The notes: a model not told the origin generated them from the letters alone. Numbered from the stretch's first letter, positions 1 to 13,357 are shown. The stretch: 64,000 bases of DNA from Morinoia aosen (GCA_030386875.1 CM059566.1:44738068-44802067); one strand, 5' to 3'. Translations and numbers: made by a program.

Positions 1-2020
1 TGTGGTACATATGTGTACCACTAGGTAAATTCCTCATTTACGTACCGGAATATGCAAATAACATTTCAACTTTTGTGCTACCTTTTCCGAAATAAATTTC
101 AGAGTAAAAGGTAACACATTGTGGTTCAAGTGTATTCTTTACACTTTTCAAAAAGGATAAAAATGTATTAGAGCAGAAAAGCCGGTCTTTCAAAACGACT
201 TCTTCTAGCCTAACCAAACTGACCGTAAGCAACCGCACAACCGGAGTGAACGTGTTAATATCATCAGTGCGTTTTCGTCTACGCACCGAATGACTTTGAC
301 ATCTGTTCAAAGCTCTTTTTGCTCAGCAAGCAGGTTTGTACTATTAGTTAGAACCACTAGTTTAAACTAGCCTCGCTTGTGTCAGTTTATAGCTTACAGT
401 TCATACTAGTTTGTTACTAGTTCATATAACAATATAAGGATTAAGTACTGTACTTAGTTGCAGTGGAAACTTTATGTTCTATGTTTAGCTGTGTTTGAGT
501 TTCCTTGAACATTTTCCGTCATTTCAACATTTTCAACTAATAATAGTGAGGAATGATTGAATTATCTCTCTGTATTTTCGCTAAAAATTTTCCAATAACC
601 TTAGTAGCTGTTACTTCTCCCCCGTGAATTTCATGCATACTAAAATCCGTACTCCTGATTGCTTTACTCATGATTCAGTGCATGGTTGAGAGAGAACAAA
701 GAGATTTCATCCCTTCGATTTCCCGAGCCGCTCGATGAGTATTGTTGACATTCACGATGGCAATTTCTTGGCTGGCATCGAACAATCCCCTTGAGTGCTT
801 CCTGCTTGTCAGTCAATCACTTCTGTTCAATTCGGTCGCTGCAAAATGCCGCCGTTCGCTCCAAGCATCGTCCTGCCCAGACTAAAAATTCTGCTAAGTT
901 CTTGAAGTCAGTCGAGCAATCGGCTTCTGGTCATCCATTTATGCATCGGTGCTGCCTCTTCTATCCGGTGCTCTTTCTCTTGGTGTTCATTGAATTAGAT
1001 TCGCTCGACTCAGTCGGGTGTATGTTTTGGCTCGTGTCGGCTTACTCTATAGGAATAACTCGGATGATGTCGTCTTTTTCTTTGTCGGGATTCTTGAAAT
1101 GGACGATAGGAAGGTGTTTTTCATTACTTTCCGTGCTGAGTTACGAGATTTTCTCTATCATAACTAAAATTAAATGAATTTTATGTGGGCGGAAATGACG
1201 TGACTCATGCTTTTTGAGTTGATGTGTGTTCGTAGAAATTTTGTATACCATGAGTATTATCGTTGTCTTATTTAGCTGCTTTGAAGTACAGTATTGGAGC
1301 TCAAGTGAACATCAAAAAATAAAACTTTTGTCTCTTAAGTTTCGACTTCCTTAACACCAAATCTCTATTTATCTTTGGGCGAGGGAACTTGACGTTTTAA
1401 GTCCTATTGACATCATTTAAAAAATGTCTAATACAGTATAAAGTTTGCGCACTAATTTCGTGTCTGGTAACAGATGCTAAAAAGTAAGATATCGGGCCTG
1501 AATGCGGCACTTGATTCTTGCTTATTTTCCTGGGCCAGTTATTTTTAGGTAGCTAAGTAGCTGATACATGTTGATATTTACATGAAAAGAGTGAAAACGA
1601 AAGTAGAACGGATTACTCGTGTAATTTTCATTCAACATGCGACTCTTTCGAAAGAAGAGGAAAGCCCTCGCTGAGCAATTGAACGTTTTATGGAGTTAAA
1701 AACAAGTTTGTTATTCGATAAAATTGTTATTATTCTTATTCTTACTAGACGTGACCACAGTGAGTGTAAATTTACTTTCTAGGAATTCTCAGAAAGCCGA
1801 ATTCGCAGATTGATTTCTGTATTGAGTATGAGGATTGATTGAAACAAGCTCTCGCTGTAGAAATCGTTCTTCGAATTCAGACTTTAAAAAAGTTCTTCAC
1901 CATTAGAAGGGAAGGCACAGAATGGATCAAGAAAAGCAATTTCCTCCGAGTTAGGACCTGGCGAAAGCTTGCGCTCTGTCAAGCACTCTCTAGTTTCTAG
2001 TGGAATTCCCTTCAGATTGT
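1..2020. other. anonymous AT-rich sequence
   Basis: Nothing supportable beyond a short palindrome at 2-21 (GTGGTACA/TGTACCAC). ORFs at 38-310 and 791-1177 have no recognisable motifs. Confidence 0.6.
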
Positions 2021-2022
2021 TC

Positions 2023-2144
2023 TCATGCTGTGAGGACTTCTAGTGCCTTTCCCGCCGTCTCGGTCACTAGTTGTCCTGCCTCACTGGCTGGCCGGCTGGC
2101 GATCGCCGCGATTCGGGTTAGGTCGCTGAGGCCTTCTTCTTGCG
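2023..2144 (-). CDS. candidate terminal exon next to the 2.2-kb array
   Basis: This GC-rich island in AT-rich surroundings encodes 39 codons ending in TGA on the minus strand (QEEGLSDLTRIAAIASRPAS ... KALEVLTA). The acceptor-like AG lies at the edge of the 15-bp array, which would be the upstream intron. The helical peptide is not recognised; the start could be a few bases further right. Confidence 0.35.
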
Positions 2145-2149
2145 CTGAA

Positions 2150-2345
2150 TCTTGTTACACTGCATCTTATACTGTATCTTGTTACTCTGCATCTTATTAT
2201 ACTGTATCTTGTTACACTGCATCTTATTATACTGTATCTTATTACACTGCATCTTATACTGTATCTAACTACCCTGTATCTTATTAAACTGTATTTGATT
2301 AAACTGTATCTTATTACACTGTATCTTATTACACAGTTTCATATT
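2150..2345. repeat. ~15-bp minisatellite
   Basis: About 13 units of CTGTATCTTATTACA type, alternating TGCATC and TGTATC variants. It adjoins the candidate exon 2023-2144. Confidence 0.9.
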
Positions 2346-3770
2346 CCACTATATATTCTTGTTCTTTATTATTACTTTTCACTCGCCGATGTGAAGTTTA
2401 CCCAGTGAATGTGACAACTAAAATCAAAATCGATTTGCTCCAGATGGACGAGAGAAGAATCCTATGGAGGTTGAGATCAATATGATTCAGGAAAATGGAA
2501 GAATAAGCTTTCGATATTTGAGATCGATCTGACCTGATCCAGTTCAGTGGAACAATGAACTTACCAAATTCAAGATGAATTATTTTCTGCCCAATTCTAT
2601 AGAAGTAGAAGATTACGAAATTTGAAATCGATCAGATTTAATTCAATTTAAATAAAAGAACGTTCAAGTTGCCTCTCGTGAAATCAATTCCTTAGCTGAG
2701 GAAAAAGAGAAGCTGAGTAAAATTGGTCGTGCGGTCTGAGTTAACTTTTCCTAAATAAATTAGTTTTGCGGATCATGAACGCTGTAGGCAAGAAGGCACG
2801 AATTGCAAGGCATAAAAACTGCACCCATGGTTGTTATTTAAAATTTATGTATAAATTTGAGAAAGGTGAAATATCGAGTAACATGTTTGACCTGTTTCGA
2901 TTAACCCTGACGCGGTAACTTGAAGTGTATCTTGTTTGCTGGAAGATAGGGTCAAGTTGTAACAGTGCGAGTTAGGTTTGAGGAATACCCGATGTTAGTG
3001 ATAAATGTTTCGATTATCTGGATGGGAGGCAAGAAAGTTACGCCTTTTTCTTATCGTTAGCAACGTATTCGAATAAACGCATCTGTGTCGCGTCAAACTC
3101 GTTCAAACACTGATTGTTTAATTTTTGACTTCTGTATTTTATGAATAAATTTCTGAAAGCTATTTATTTACCATTGTTATACGCCTAATAATCTATAAAC
3201 TTTCACAAAAAATGATCAAGTTACACCAAATGGATTTGAAGAAGGTAGCAAAGGTAGAATAGCTCACAGAATGAGCGAGTGGAAACGCCTGAATATCCCA
3301 ACCAAGAATAGAAGAGAGCCTGCAACGCTGCGGAGTTTAAGGCTGTAATAATTCACATTATTTGAATTCGGAACGGAATTTATATTCCGTTGAATCTGAC
3401 GCTACCTCAAGTTAGCAGAATAGGGCAGTAAATAGTATTGAGCTCTATCATGAGCAGCCTGACGGTCTTGAATACGTGTAACAATTTTTGGTGGAGTCCG
3501 TGGGTCACAGAATTCATATTACAAAACCTCGATGATGTTGGTTTTGGACACACATGATTTGCGGAACGAGTCTGTTGCTAACGCTAGGTTATAGAAACAG
3601 AAAGAAATCTACAGAAAGTACTGAATGCTCTGGTTCTTCACCTATAATCCATCTTGATATTTTGCCTCTTTATGTCACCTCTTCTTTGAGAGACCTGCTG
3701 CTACTACTGGAACATTCTTCGAGCGGGTGCTTCTGCTATCCCTCTTGAAATTTTTGAGGAACGCCATTTA
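2346..3770. other. anonymous sequence
   Basis: No genes, repeats or structured elements seen. Confidence 0.6.
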
Positions 3771-4092
3771 TCAGGTCCCAGGGGGAAAATGTGTGGTCCA
3801 GAGCTGAAGGCAAGGTAGTTCATCTTTTTGTTGCAATGAAATAGTTTTTTGTCCGGTTACGGACTGCCTTTTTCGGCTCACTGGTGTCCTGTTTTTTAGC
3901 CCTTGTGACCTTCCTCAACTTTTTCTTGTTTCATGACCTTCTTCCTCAATTTACTGTTTTTATGTACCTTGTGCATAGATTCTGTGTTCCCTTCAAGTTC
4001 ATACCAAATGGTGCCGTCATTCATCCTATCTTTGAACATTTATGCCGTGGTAATGAAAGCTGAAATTAACTTATTATCTTATCTAATCTACG
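3771..4092 (+). repeat. family A dispersed repeat, copy 1
   Basis: This is a diverged copy of the ~340-bp family: CCCAGGGGGAAAATGTG, TTCATCTTTTTGTTG, TTTTTCGGCTCACTG, CCTTGTGCATAGATTC, then a tail TTATCTTATCTAATC. It is the short subtype, without the internal ~33-bp block. Confidence 0.75.
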
Positions 4093-4657
4093 ATTTATCA
4101 AGGGAAACTCACCAAATTTGTGCTCTAATTTAAACCATCATAATGAAAAGAGTAATCTTCCAATGTGCCTGTACACACGTACCAATTTAGGAGGATATGA
4201 GCGAGAGATTTTTGTGAAGTTACGTGCTAAAAATCGTGATCTTTCAAGAGGTCATCAAAGGTGATTCTCGAGTGTAGTAGATGACTTTCGAGTACGCAAG
4301 AACGGTAAAAAAATAAATTACCTGAAAAATTCTGTTTGCGTGCAAACATGAAGCGCAATTTGGCTAGCGGACACATAACAGTGATAGCAAAAGCATGCAT
4401 TGTTGCACCTCACAGACTCACAATTAGCAGTGAAAGTCCTTTGAATTTTGCGTGCGGGAGGCCATTAAAAACCTCGTGTGCGACTGGAGACCGCACTCGG
4501 TGCTATTTATTATGCTATTATACTGCCCTAATAATCTCTCTACGCAAATTAGCCTAATTACTTCATAAGATTCACAGAAGAGCGGGTCAGATCGAGTTTT
4601 GGACTTGAAGATGGAAGCGAGTGCGCCTTGTCAGCGCCATGTGTCTAGGAGTGGAGT

Positions 4658-4731
4658 CATGGTCCCCATGACCGAGTGGTTAAGAGCAGGCGGAGGGTCC
4701 AAGGGTTCGAAACCCCACAGGACTTTGCAGT
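4658..4731 (+). pseudogene. tRNA-like remnant (Ser/Leu-type A box and B box)
   Basis: ATGACCGAGTGGTTAAGAGC resembles the D-arm/A box of a Ser or Leu tRNA (TRGYNNAGNGG with one mismatch), and GGTTCGAAACC resembles the T-loop/B box. They are about 30 bases apart, too close for a normal tRNA. AGTCATGG upstream and CCACAGGACT downstream could form a bulged acceptor stem. It is probably a decayed tRNA gene or a SINE head. Confidence 0.5.
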
Positions 4732-5589
4732 TTTTCGTTTGGAAAAGAAAGAGAGACAATTCCCCTTCTATTCAAGTATTTTAAATTGGCACTAGCGTCT
4801 TGGGATTGTGTCCAAGCATTGCATTAATTACGAAGCTCTCAGAGAATGATAACATGGTATAACGAATATTAACTGCATTCAGTTGACAAAATCAATTTTC
4901 AAGGTTCCTCTGATTGTAACCCTCGTTGTGGGTTGTGAGACCACGGCATACAACATTGCGTGATTCTTCAGCTTGATGATCCGCAAGCGCACGTTTGCAC
5001 AATGTCATGGAAACGCTATTTTCTACGTGTTATGAGTCGGTGGAAATTCTCGGAATCCGAATTTCGTCAATAAGTTGATACGCATTACCATGCATGTACA
5101 GTTACTGCTCATGCTGCCAGGTTTTTCCTCACGCGAATCCAAGCGCTAAAGTTTCTTCAGAGCCAGCTAAGCCACGAGTGCGATCTATAAATCATTGCTT
5201 GCATCATTCAATGTGGGGCACCTTTTTCCTTCGCATCAAATCGTGGCGCTAGTTCATCATATCTTTGTGCCTCCCAGTCAGGGTAACGACTGTTTTCTCC
5301 CGCATTATTGAACGAGTAAGCCATGAATGTGTCACAAACCTGCTTCTAAATTGCGGTTACTCATGCGTCCGTACACTAGTCTTCTAATTTTGCCGTTTGG
5401 GATTCACCTGTTGGCTTAACGGCCCACACTCATTACAATAGCATGAAATTGACCATTTTTCTTCTGATGCTACTGATTTACTTTGCTTCGAATATACTCA
5501 TGATTTTTCACGTATCTGTACTTCTTATTACTCCATTAAGCTTTTTTTAACTCATGAGCTTCAGCTTATCTTATTCTGGGTGTCCTTCA

Positions 5590-5785
5590 TTAAGATACTA
5601 CTATTGTATCTACGGGAGTTAGCTCGCACAGGCGGAAGATGCGAAGTTTTCAACTGAAGGTTAGTCGGCCTTTTGTTGAAAAAGGCTGCTTGTTTTGTTA
5701 CGGCCCAGCTGTTTTTGGTCCATTGCTATCCTTTTTTCCAGGACGTATTACTTTCTTCTTCAAGTTGTACGATTTTTACAATCTT
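5590..5785 (+). repeat. family A, copy 2 (3'-truncated, decayed)
   Basis: The 5' part ACTATTGTATCTACGGGAGT is followed by AAGGTTAGTCGGCCTTTTGT and ACTTTCTTCTTCAAG. The 3' half is missing. Confidence 0.6.
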
Positions 5786-7989
5786 GTTCTTTCCATGAGC
5801 AGAGCGCGGGGTTACCCCTCAAGTCATCAATAACCGTGCGTTTATTGACGACTTTCTCCTTCCTCTCATGACAACACCTTTGTCTTGATTCAAGAGGCTT
5901 AGCTAACTTGTATGCTAAATCTTGTTCTAGCTTCTAATTTTTCTTTCATGCAAAATATTGAGCTCTACGCGTTTAATAACATTGTTTTTTGTTATACAGA
6001 GAAGTACTGCCTAAAATTTTTAAGACGTAGTTGCAAGTTTTTCTAGTTGAATACCTTTAAACTCGACTTCCTGCAGTTGGTCCGTAATTTGTGCCCATAG
6101 TCTGGCCGCTTCCCGTTGTTTGTAAGTCTGTCTCTAGTAAACCGACCCAAAGTTGAACAATTATTGTCTGACCCGGAGTCCTTGATCAACAAGTTCAAAC
6201 CGCCCTCTGTAGAGTTCCAAACAATGTAAGTTACTTGGGCGTGCCAAAGCTTGTGCTAAGCCTACAGAAATTTCGTCCACATTTTGGCACTGTGCTTTCA
6301 CCCTTCAAAAGCTGAGAACGAATGCGGACAAAGCCTCTTTTCCAAAGCTCTGACGTGTTTCTTATACGTTGAAAAATCTAGTTCTGGAACTAAACTTTGT
6401 GCTCTAGCCTGTGATAATTATACGCAACCCATCTGGGCGAATCACAGTTTTCGGCAGGCAATCGGTCAGCACAGGAGGCCGTTTTAGCGGCTATGGAATA
6501 CATGGTCTCGGTGATGTGGGAGACAAACATTGGCTTTAGTGAGCCAATGCGTGGCTGAGCTCCTCAAACCTGGATCAAACGAAGCTCTGTCTCATGTTTT
6601 GCGTCATCAGTTCGTGAAGATCTACGCAGAAAAAGTAGCTCTGTTTTGAATCTGCATACATTATGGGCAAATATTAACGCTGCTCTTGCGATGCTTCAAA
6701 CATTTTTTTTTATGAACGTGAGATGTAATTTTAAAGTACTGAAAACGATGAAATGCTTTCCCGGAGATATTTTGCGGTTTCAACCCTAGGTGAGCTACGA
6801 AATGGTTGTTTGAACTGGCAAAGTTGTCTTGTTTAACATTTAGAGTTTCTCCATTGGGGGAAATTATTCTTTAGATATATTTACTTTTCGTTCAATGTGA
6901 ACGAAATAAATCGTAGATTCTGTATAAATTACACAAGAACTGCGAAGAGCTGCACAACTTTTTGTTCAAGGTGAACTTGTCAAGGTTGAATGGGTGAAAT
7001 TTTACCCATGAAGAAATACGTACTAGTATACCAACAATGAAAACACGTAAAATAACGAAACGCATGCCAAAAACTTGTTGCGAGCAAATTCTTTCTGATA
7101 TATTGGAGCAACGAAAGTAAATAGTAAACGGGACTTGAAGCTAAACTTGATTCGCTGTCATGGTAGCCGCTGATGAAACTTGCACCTGCATGCTGCCGAG
7201 AACAGTGACGGTGGGTGCACGCAACCACCCTGGATCAGATGCAAGATTGAAGACGAGGAAATTACAGTTTTAATCGCTGCCCGGGCAGCAATTACAGGCG
7301 GTGGCCAAGCACTGAACGAGAGGCATCAGATTGGATTGCTCGTGCATATGACTTCGAAATTTTATCGCTTGCGCGGACTGTCTCCCTGGTATTATTACAC
7401 TCACGGTCTATGCAAGAGACAATCTCTCTCTATAATTGGAGACCATGCGACTTTGATAAGATCTCTTTATTGCGGACTTCATGCATGTCTTCCAAAATCG
7501 GGTATTAATTTGACATTTGTTTGCAGTGGGTAAATTCTCGTGAACTGCAATTTGGTCTAGTAGAGTTAAACAAGTTTCCATTGCGAATTTTGTGTTTAGT
7601 ATAGCAATAATCTCCTTTGTAGTGACAAGTCAATTCGGCTGCCGCTCATTGTAGTCTCCGCTGGTGATGATGATGGCCGTGAGTCACGTCTTTTGGCCGT
7701 GGATTAATTAATGGACTACAGGATCATGCAATTCTTACAAGAAACAGAACGGGGTCTACTGATTTGTCCAAAACCTCAAGTTCATGCTTCATTGAATGCA
7801 AACAAATGTTATATATACCTGTTATATAAACAAGTGTTATATTTAGTTTTCTCCATAGATTCTTCGGTTCAAGCCTTTCAAAAACGTTGTAATTCGGTAG
7901 AATATTACCAAATGTATACTTTACAGATAAAATTCGTAAAAAACCTTGCCTAACGTATTAAACCACCATTCTTCAAATGGTTTGATATA
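5786..7989. other. anonymous sequence
   Basis: A short open frame at 7180-7533 has no recognisable motif; nothing else is supportable. Confidence 0.55.
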
Positions 7990-8336
7990 CCCCTCAAAGG
8001 GATACAACTATTGTATCTATAGGAATTAGCGCTACCAGGGGGATTATGAGAGGCCCCGAGCTAAAGTTCAGGTAGGCATTCTTTTTGTTGAAGTAGAATA
8101 GTTTTTGTTGTTACGGACCTCTTTTTTTCGGTTCACTGCTGTCCTGTTTTTCAGCACCTACTACTTTTTTCTTCAACTTTTTTCTTGTTTCATGAACTTC
8201 TTTCTTAGCTTACTGTTTCAGTGCACTTTGTGCATAGATTCCGCGTTTCCTCAACTTCACACTAAATGGTGTCTTCATCCTTCCTCTCTTTGGACATCTT
8301 TGTAGAAATTTGGTACATTACTCGCTAGGTAAGGGA
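7990..8336 (+). repeat. family A, copy 3
   Basis: Near-complete: GGGATACAACTATTGTATCT, GAATTAGCGCTACCAGGGGG, TTTTTCGGTTCACTGCTGTC, TTGTGCATAGATTCCGCG. Short subtype. Confidence 0.8.
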
Positions 8337-9817
8337 TTTGCTCTAATTTGTGCGAGTAATGGTCAACACTGTAGATCTCACGACACATTTCAGGCCTTTC
8401 TTTCGGAAAAATTTTCATCCTCATTGATGAATTGGTATTGATATTATGTTTTATTGCAATAACGTACGTGCTTTCATGGAAGAGCACATGCTTACGCTTC
8501 CTTCAAAAGTGCATTATGTAGAGTGCTTAGTTCTGTATGAACAAGTACCGCCTTTGTGCGGGCTGAGCTGACGTGCAAAACCTACGTGCACCAATAGCGT
8601 GCACGCACACTCACGCACACGCCCATTCCGTCCACACTTGATGCATGAACGCTTCATCCAATGGCTATCAAATTGTGACGACTGTTGACTCTTTTGTTTT
8701 AGAGCGTGAGTGAACCTTGTCAGCTTGTTTCTTTGAGCGCAGATTGCATGTCGTCACCAGCCGTTTCATAAAGCATCACTCGTGTTTATTTCTGCTCACT
8801 GAGCAGACATGGCCAAATTAAAACGTGCCTGACACGAATGAATATTTTATCGTTCGTCATCCAGGGTGCGGAGCTAACGTACGTGGGCCACTGCAATATG
8901 GCTTCCGTTTTTGCCTGACGCGCGCGTGCGAGTATTGAGTTCGGTTGCGCTCGTGCGTAACAACACCGTTGGAAGTGACGTAGGTTACTGACCACGCGTT
9001 CCATGTGAAATGGTATGTTTTGAATTTGTTAAATTTGAATTAGGATTCGTTTTGCGCACGTTTACCGTTTTTGAAAGTAAGGTAATTTTTCGTTCCGTTC
9101 TTTACTAATATCCGTAAAAGTAGAAGTTATTTAGGAATAACTTTTCGGGTACAAGTTGAAATTCCCCTTCAACACACACATCATTATGACTCAAAAGAAA
9201 ACGTAATTTTTTTGTGACATACTCGAAAGTGAATGTATTCTATTTCAAGTTGAAATTGTACTCTCTCGTGTTTTTTGGGGAACACGGCCGAGGAGCGGTT
9301 CTTCCCTCATTCTGACATCGGCGAAAAGCTGATGCCAGATCCAGTCTAATAACGTTGGTCGTATAACGATAACAGGCTTAGGAGCATAACTGCCGATAGA
9401 AGGTATTGAGGAGGTCCCATCACGGCACACTCGGTTCAGTTGCCACAATAGTATAATATTATTTCGCTGATAAACAGAATCTATAGTGTCACTGACAGCC
9501 TGCTTGAAAATACGTCAATTGAAGTTGAACATAGATAAAAATTGCGGGGGACACTAATCCACGAGAGGCTCTCGAGTAATAGTTAATATGATTCATGAAA
9601 ATGGTCCACATAAACCATCATTGACCATATAAAACACACTGCCTGAAAAGTGCATTCACACGTACAAAACACTGGTCAAATTATAAGCCACTCATATTTT
9701 GCCCACTGCTGACGATTTCTTGGGAATCCAATAATCAGTCTTGGCTCGAAACGCTTATTTGAGGAGGCAAACGATTAGATTGAGGCCGGGCGGCTCATTA
9801 TACTGCAGCTGCTCGCA
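8337..9817. other. anonymous sequence
   Basis: Slightly GC-rich with purine/pyrimidine alternation around 8590-8630; no gene recognised. Confidence 0.55.
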
Positions 9818-9930
9818 TTATCGGAGCAGGGCTGCACTGCCGCCGGCCTCTCCGCTCTCTGCCGCCTCGCTGGCTTGCTGGCCATACAGCTGCTTTAGTT
9901 CGCTCCTTTTGATGTCCGTTGCTTTTGTCT
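9818..9930 (-). CDS. candidate terminal exon downstream of the 31-bp minisatellite
   Basis: Two bases plus 36 codons and TAA on the minus strand: TKATDIKRSELKQLYGQQAS then EAAESGEAGGSAALLR. The composition is strikingly protein-like with GC-rich third positions. The acceptor is CACGACCAAG, which lacks a good pyrimidine tract. The putative intron 9931-10798 is entirely the 31-bp array. Function unknown. Confidence 0.42.
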
Positions 9931-9936
9931 CTTGGT

Positions 9937-10808
9937 CGTGATTGTTTTGTCTCTTCCCTCACTTGGCCGTGACTGTTTTGTCTCGTCCCTCACTGGCCGT
10001 GACTGTTTTGTCTCTTCCCTCACTTGGCCGTGTCTGTTTTGTCTCTTCCCTCACTTGGCCGTGACTGTTTTGTCTCTTCCCTCACTGACTGTGACTGTTT
10101 TGTCTCTTCCCTCACTTGGCCGTGTCTGTTTTGTCTCGTCCCTCACTGGCCGTGACTGTTTTGTCTCTTCCCTCACTTGGCCGTGACTGTTTTGTCTCTT
10201 CCCTCACTTGGCCGTGACTGTTTTGTCTCGTCCCTCACTGGCCGTGACTGTTTTGTCTCTTCCCTCACTTGGCCGTGTCTGTTTTGTCTCTTCCCTCACT
10301 TGGCCGTGACTGTTTTGTCTCTTCCCTCACTGACTGTGACTGTTTTGTCTCTTCCCTCACTTGGCCGTGACTGTTTTGTCTCGTCCCTCACTGGCCGTGA
10401 CTGTTTTGTCTCTTCCCTCACTTGGCCGTGTCTGTTTTGTCTCTTCCCTCACTGGCCGTGACTGTTTTGTCTCTTCCCTCACTGGCCGTGACTGTTTTGT
10501 CTCTTCCCTCACTTGGCCGTGACTGTTTTGTCTCTTCCCTCACTTGGCCGTGACTGTTTTGTCTCTTCCCTCACTGACTGTGACTGTTTTGTCTCTTCTC
10601 TCACTTCAAGTCACTTGGCCGTGACTGTTTTGTCTGTCCCTCACTTGGCCGTGACTGTTTTGTCTCTTCCCTCACTTGACCGTGACTGTTTTGTTTCTTC
10701 CCTCACTTGGCCGTGACTGTTTTGTCTCTTCCCTCAGTTGGCTGTGACTGTTTGTTTCTTCCCTCACTTGGCCGTGACTGTTTTGTCGCTTCCCTCACTT
10801 GACCGTGA
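9937..10808. repeat. 31-bp minisatellite, about 28 copies
   Basis: The unit is TTGGCCGTGACTGTTTTGTC plus TCTTCCCTCAC, with 30-bp variants and CTGACTGTG variants. On the minus strand every unit contains CCAAGTGAGGGAAG, a donor-like motif. The array fills the interval between two candidate exons. Confidence 0.95.
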
Positions 10809-10978
10809 TAATCCAGCCTTCAGGGTTACAGAGGGCCGCTCCTCTGGCTTCAAATGTTGCACTTCAGGGCGAGAGGTGTGCGCTGCTGGGAGCGTTGTGC
10901 TGTTTTTCCCGCAACGTACCGCCGTGTTGCAGGTCTTCTCGAACTCACTGCAGCCGCGTGACATTTGCTGGGTAGTCC
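10799..10978 (-). CDS. candidate exon upstream of the 31-bp minisatellite
   Basis: The minus strand is open for 59 codons plus split ends, from acceptor AGCTTCAG to donor TCAA|GTGAGG. It contains CSEFEKTCNTAVRCGKNS. Its last bases and donor (ACGGTCAAGTGAGGGAAG) are nearly identical to the 31-bp repeat unit that follows (ACGGCCAAGTGAGGGAAGAG). The leftover A would join AG of the exon at 9930 to keep the frame. No homology recognised. Confidence 0.35.
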
Positions 10979-12045
10979 CTGAAGCTCATTATTGGGACCT
11001 GCTGTTCTCAAGCGTGGAATTTTAAACTTCAGGGCTGTACTCACCAAGAGTGTCCTGCGTGAATGGAGTGTGTGATGCGTGTATGACGCGTGAGCATACG
11101 ATGTGTGAGAGCAGGATGGGTAAGAATTAGTAGATAATCTTGTGAAATGATGCGTAAGTGCGCAAGATATGAAGTAAGTGACGCATGAGTGTTCGAGTTT
11201 GAAGGGTTAACATATACCGAGTATGTGCGTACGGGCGCACCAGCCAATCGATCACAAGTGCTTTACGTTGACCATGATCCCCACAGTGCAACTAACACTG
11301 TGAGTGTTCGTGTGAGAGACGGGCGTTGTGTGGCACTTGAGTGCACGGCTCGTCAGAATGATGGGGTTCGATATTTTCCTCATATAAATCTTTCAGATGT
11401 GGGTGACAAACAAATATATCCATCCTGATAGTACTCGCGATTAAACTAATATTGTACATGTGCGCTAGTGAAAATCGTATCACAGATACGGTCATTAAGC
11501 ACCCTTCAAATCAAAGTAGCTATTTCTTAAGAACCAGGTACTAAACAAATGTATCAAATTTAGATAAATCAACACACCAAGGGTATTATTAGGTAAGATT
11601 GTTGACGCATTTAGTGCGCGCGTACCACTGTATGCACGAGCTGGCACGGGGATATTTTCCGTAGTGCATTTTATGCTGTTACTTGTGTCTGAGGTTTATT
11701 GCATTGGTCGTAAATTTTGCGTTGTTATTGGTTTAGTCGTCAAACGTTTTACTCAAGTTCTGTTTACATATTTTACTTTAGTCCTCACCCCCGTTTTTCA
11801 CGATCTCGGAATTCTTTTATTGTTTTTTAGCTTATTCACCTGAAAAAAGATTAGTGAAACACTTTCTCAGTGAGTAGCAAGATTTCTGCGATAGTCTCAG
11901 CTATCCGTTTTCTCAGTTTTCTGCCATCACCGGAGGAGCTGCTTTCGTTATTTGCAAAACGCTTAGTTGCTGAGCCTACGCTCGAACCTGAATCTATCGC
12001 GATTAAAGACGCACTCCACCCTCGCTTCGCAAGGAGAAACGTGCT
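10979..12045. other. anonymous sequence with a degenerate GTGTGATGCGT-like stretch
   Basis: Irregular TGATGCGT/GACGCATGAG motifs occur at 11045-11190. No supportable gene. Confidence 0.5.
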
Positions 12046-12272
12046 TTAACACATTTCCTGCGAAGTGACCCACCGGTGGCCGTTTAGGGGATTTTCGTAG
12101 TGCTGCTGACCCACCTACAGTCACTAACTCGTTTGTATTAATACTTTATGAAAGCTAAATAAATACCCGATCCAGTTAATGTTTGCTATTTTCAAAGTCG
12201 ATAACCACAATCGATTTTAAATTTGAATTAAATGTTGAACTTCAGTTTAACCCAACGCAGTTAACGTGTTAA
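12046..12272 (+). mobile_element. family B MITE (piggyBac-type), copy 1
   Basis: 227 bp flanked by TTAA at both ends. The termini are TTAACACATTTCCTGCG and, read inward from the right, TTAACACGTTAACTGCG. The interior shares GTGCTGCTGACC and TCGATTTTAAATTTGAATTA with the other copies. It is noncoding. Confidence 0.8.
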
Positions 12273-13108
12273 CTCTACGTTACTAATTGGCCGGTTCCTT
12301 GGAAACCTCAAACGCAAGATAAGCTGAAGAGCTAATCTAAAACTGGGTATTTTCAATGGGAAAAGTTTCGACGTCCACAGATTTCATCCTCACTGTTGAA
12401 ATACATGTACTGAAACTAACGGTTTAATGCGGGTAATAATTGTTCACAACTTTAGAGTATCCCATTAGTAGCATGTGTGTAAAAAACAAAGAAAAATTCA
12501 GTTTTGTGCTCACGAAAATAGATCGCCTCTAAGCCTGGGCCAATTACTGACCTGAGCTGGCGTTTTGTGACGGAATTATCAGCTATTTATTGCATAATTG
12601 AGAGTGAGTCGACGTATCAATTCTACAAGATTGATTTCTTTGTAAAAAGTTTTTTGAAGCACTGCATTCGCGAGAGTATCGAACCAAACCATACATTTTT
12701 GCCTGTACTGGAATAGATTTACAGCTCTGTTAGAACAAGTCACGCTCAAACGTAGTATCACGTATTGAAACGTAGTATCACGTTTTGTGAGCTCATTAAA
12801 TTTTAATATGAAAAAAATTACCAAACTTAAAATTGGCCGGAACTAATTTAACATAGTCTTTATTCCGTTACAAAATTCCTATTCCAGTTATTTCATTTGA
12901 TAATCTAACCTTCTCGTATTCTACATCAATGCTTCCAATTTACCTTTGCCTAGAGCTCATGACGTTCCACGAATTCATTCATGACATTCATCTCCTGAGG
13001 AGAAATCTTGCCTTTAAGGCGCCATCTCCTTTTCTTGCTGGGCCCTAACTTTTCCTTCTCGAAGACCGCACCATTCGCCGTCTTTGTTTCAGGCCCTTAA
13101 GCCTTTTT

Positions 13109-13357
13109 TCACGAGGACCTTATTTGGAGCTGGCCCTCCAGACGTCCATCCTCAAACCTAAGCTTTAAATCGTGACAGCGGGGCCATAGAGGCCGGGCCA
13201 CAACACGGGCCCCTTCGAAATATTGCATCAAGGGCGTCTGGAATCTGCGGTGTGCTGGAAAGGTGAGGAGGAAACGGTCGTAAGTTCGCGGTTTTCCGTC
13301 TCGGCAAAAAAGTGCAATGTGATGACCGGTGGTGTAAACACTCAACGGCGAGGTCAT
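13109..13357 (-). CDS. unrecognised ORF of 82 codons
   Basis: The ATG-initiated minus-strand frame (VYTTGHHIALFCRDGKPRTY ... RRFQTPLMQYFEGA) sits in a locally GC-rich stretch and has protein-like composition. No splice sites, neighbouring exons or family motifs were recognised. It may be part of an exon, a transposon remnant or chance. Confidence 0.25.
   Translation of the reverse strand: MTSPLSVYTTGHHIALFCRDGKPRTYDRFLLTFPAHRRFQTPLMQYFEGARVVARPLWPRCHDLKLRFEDGRLEGQLQIRSS

Noticed and set aside
9937..10808. CRISPR-like array of ~31-bp repeats
   Set aside because: Units are directly adjacent without spacers and the DNA is animal; it is a minisatellite.
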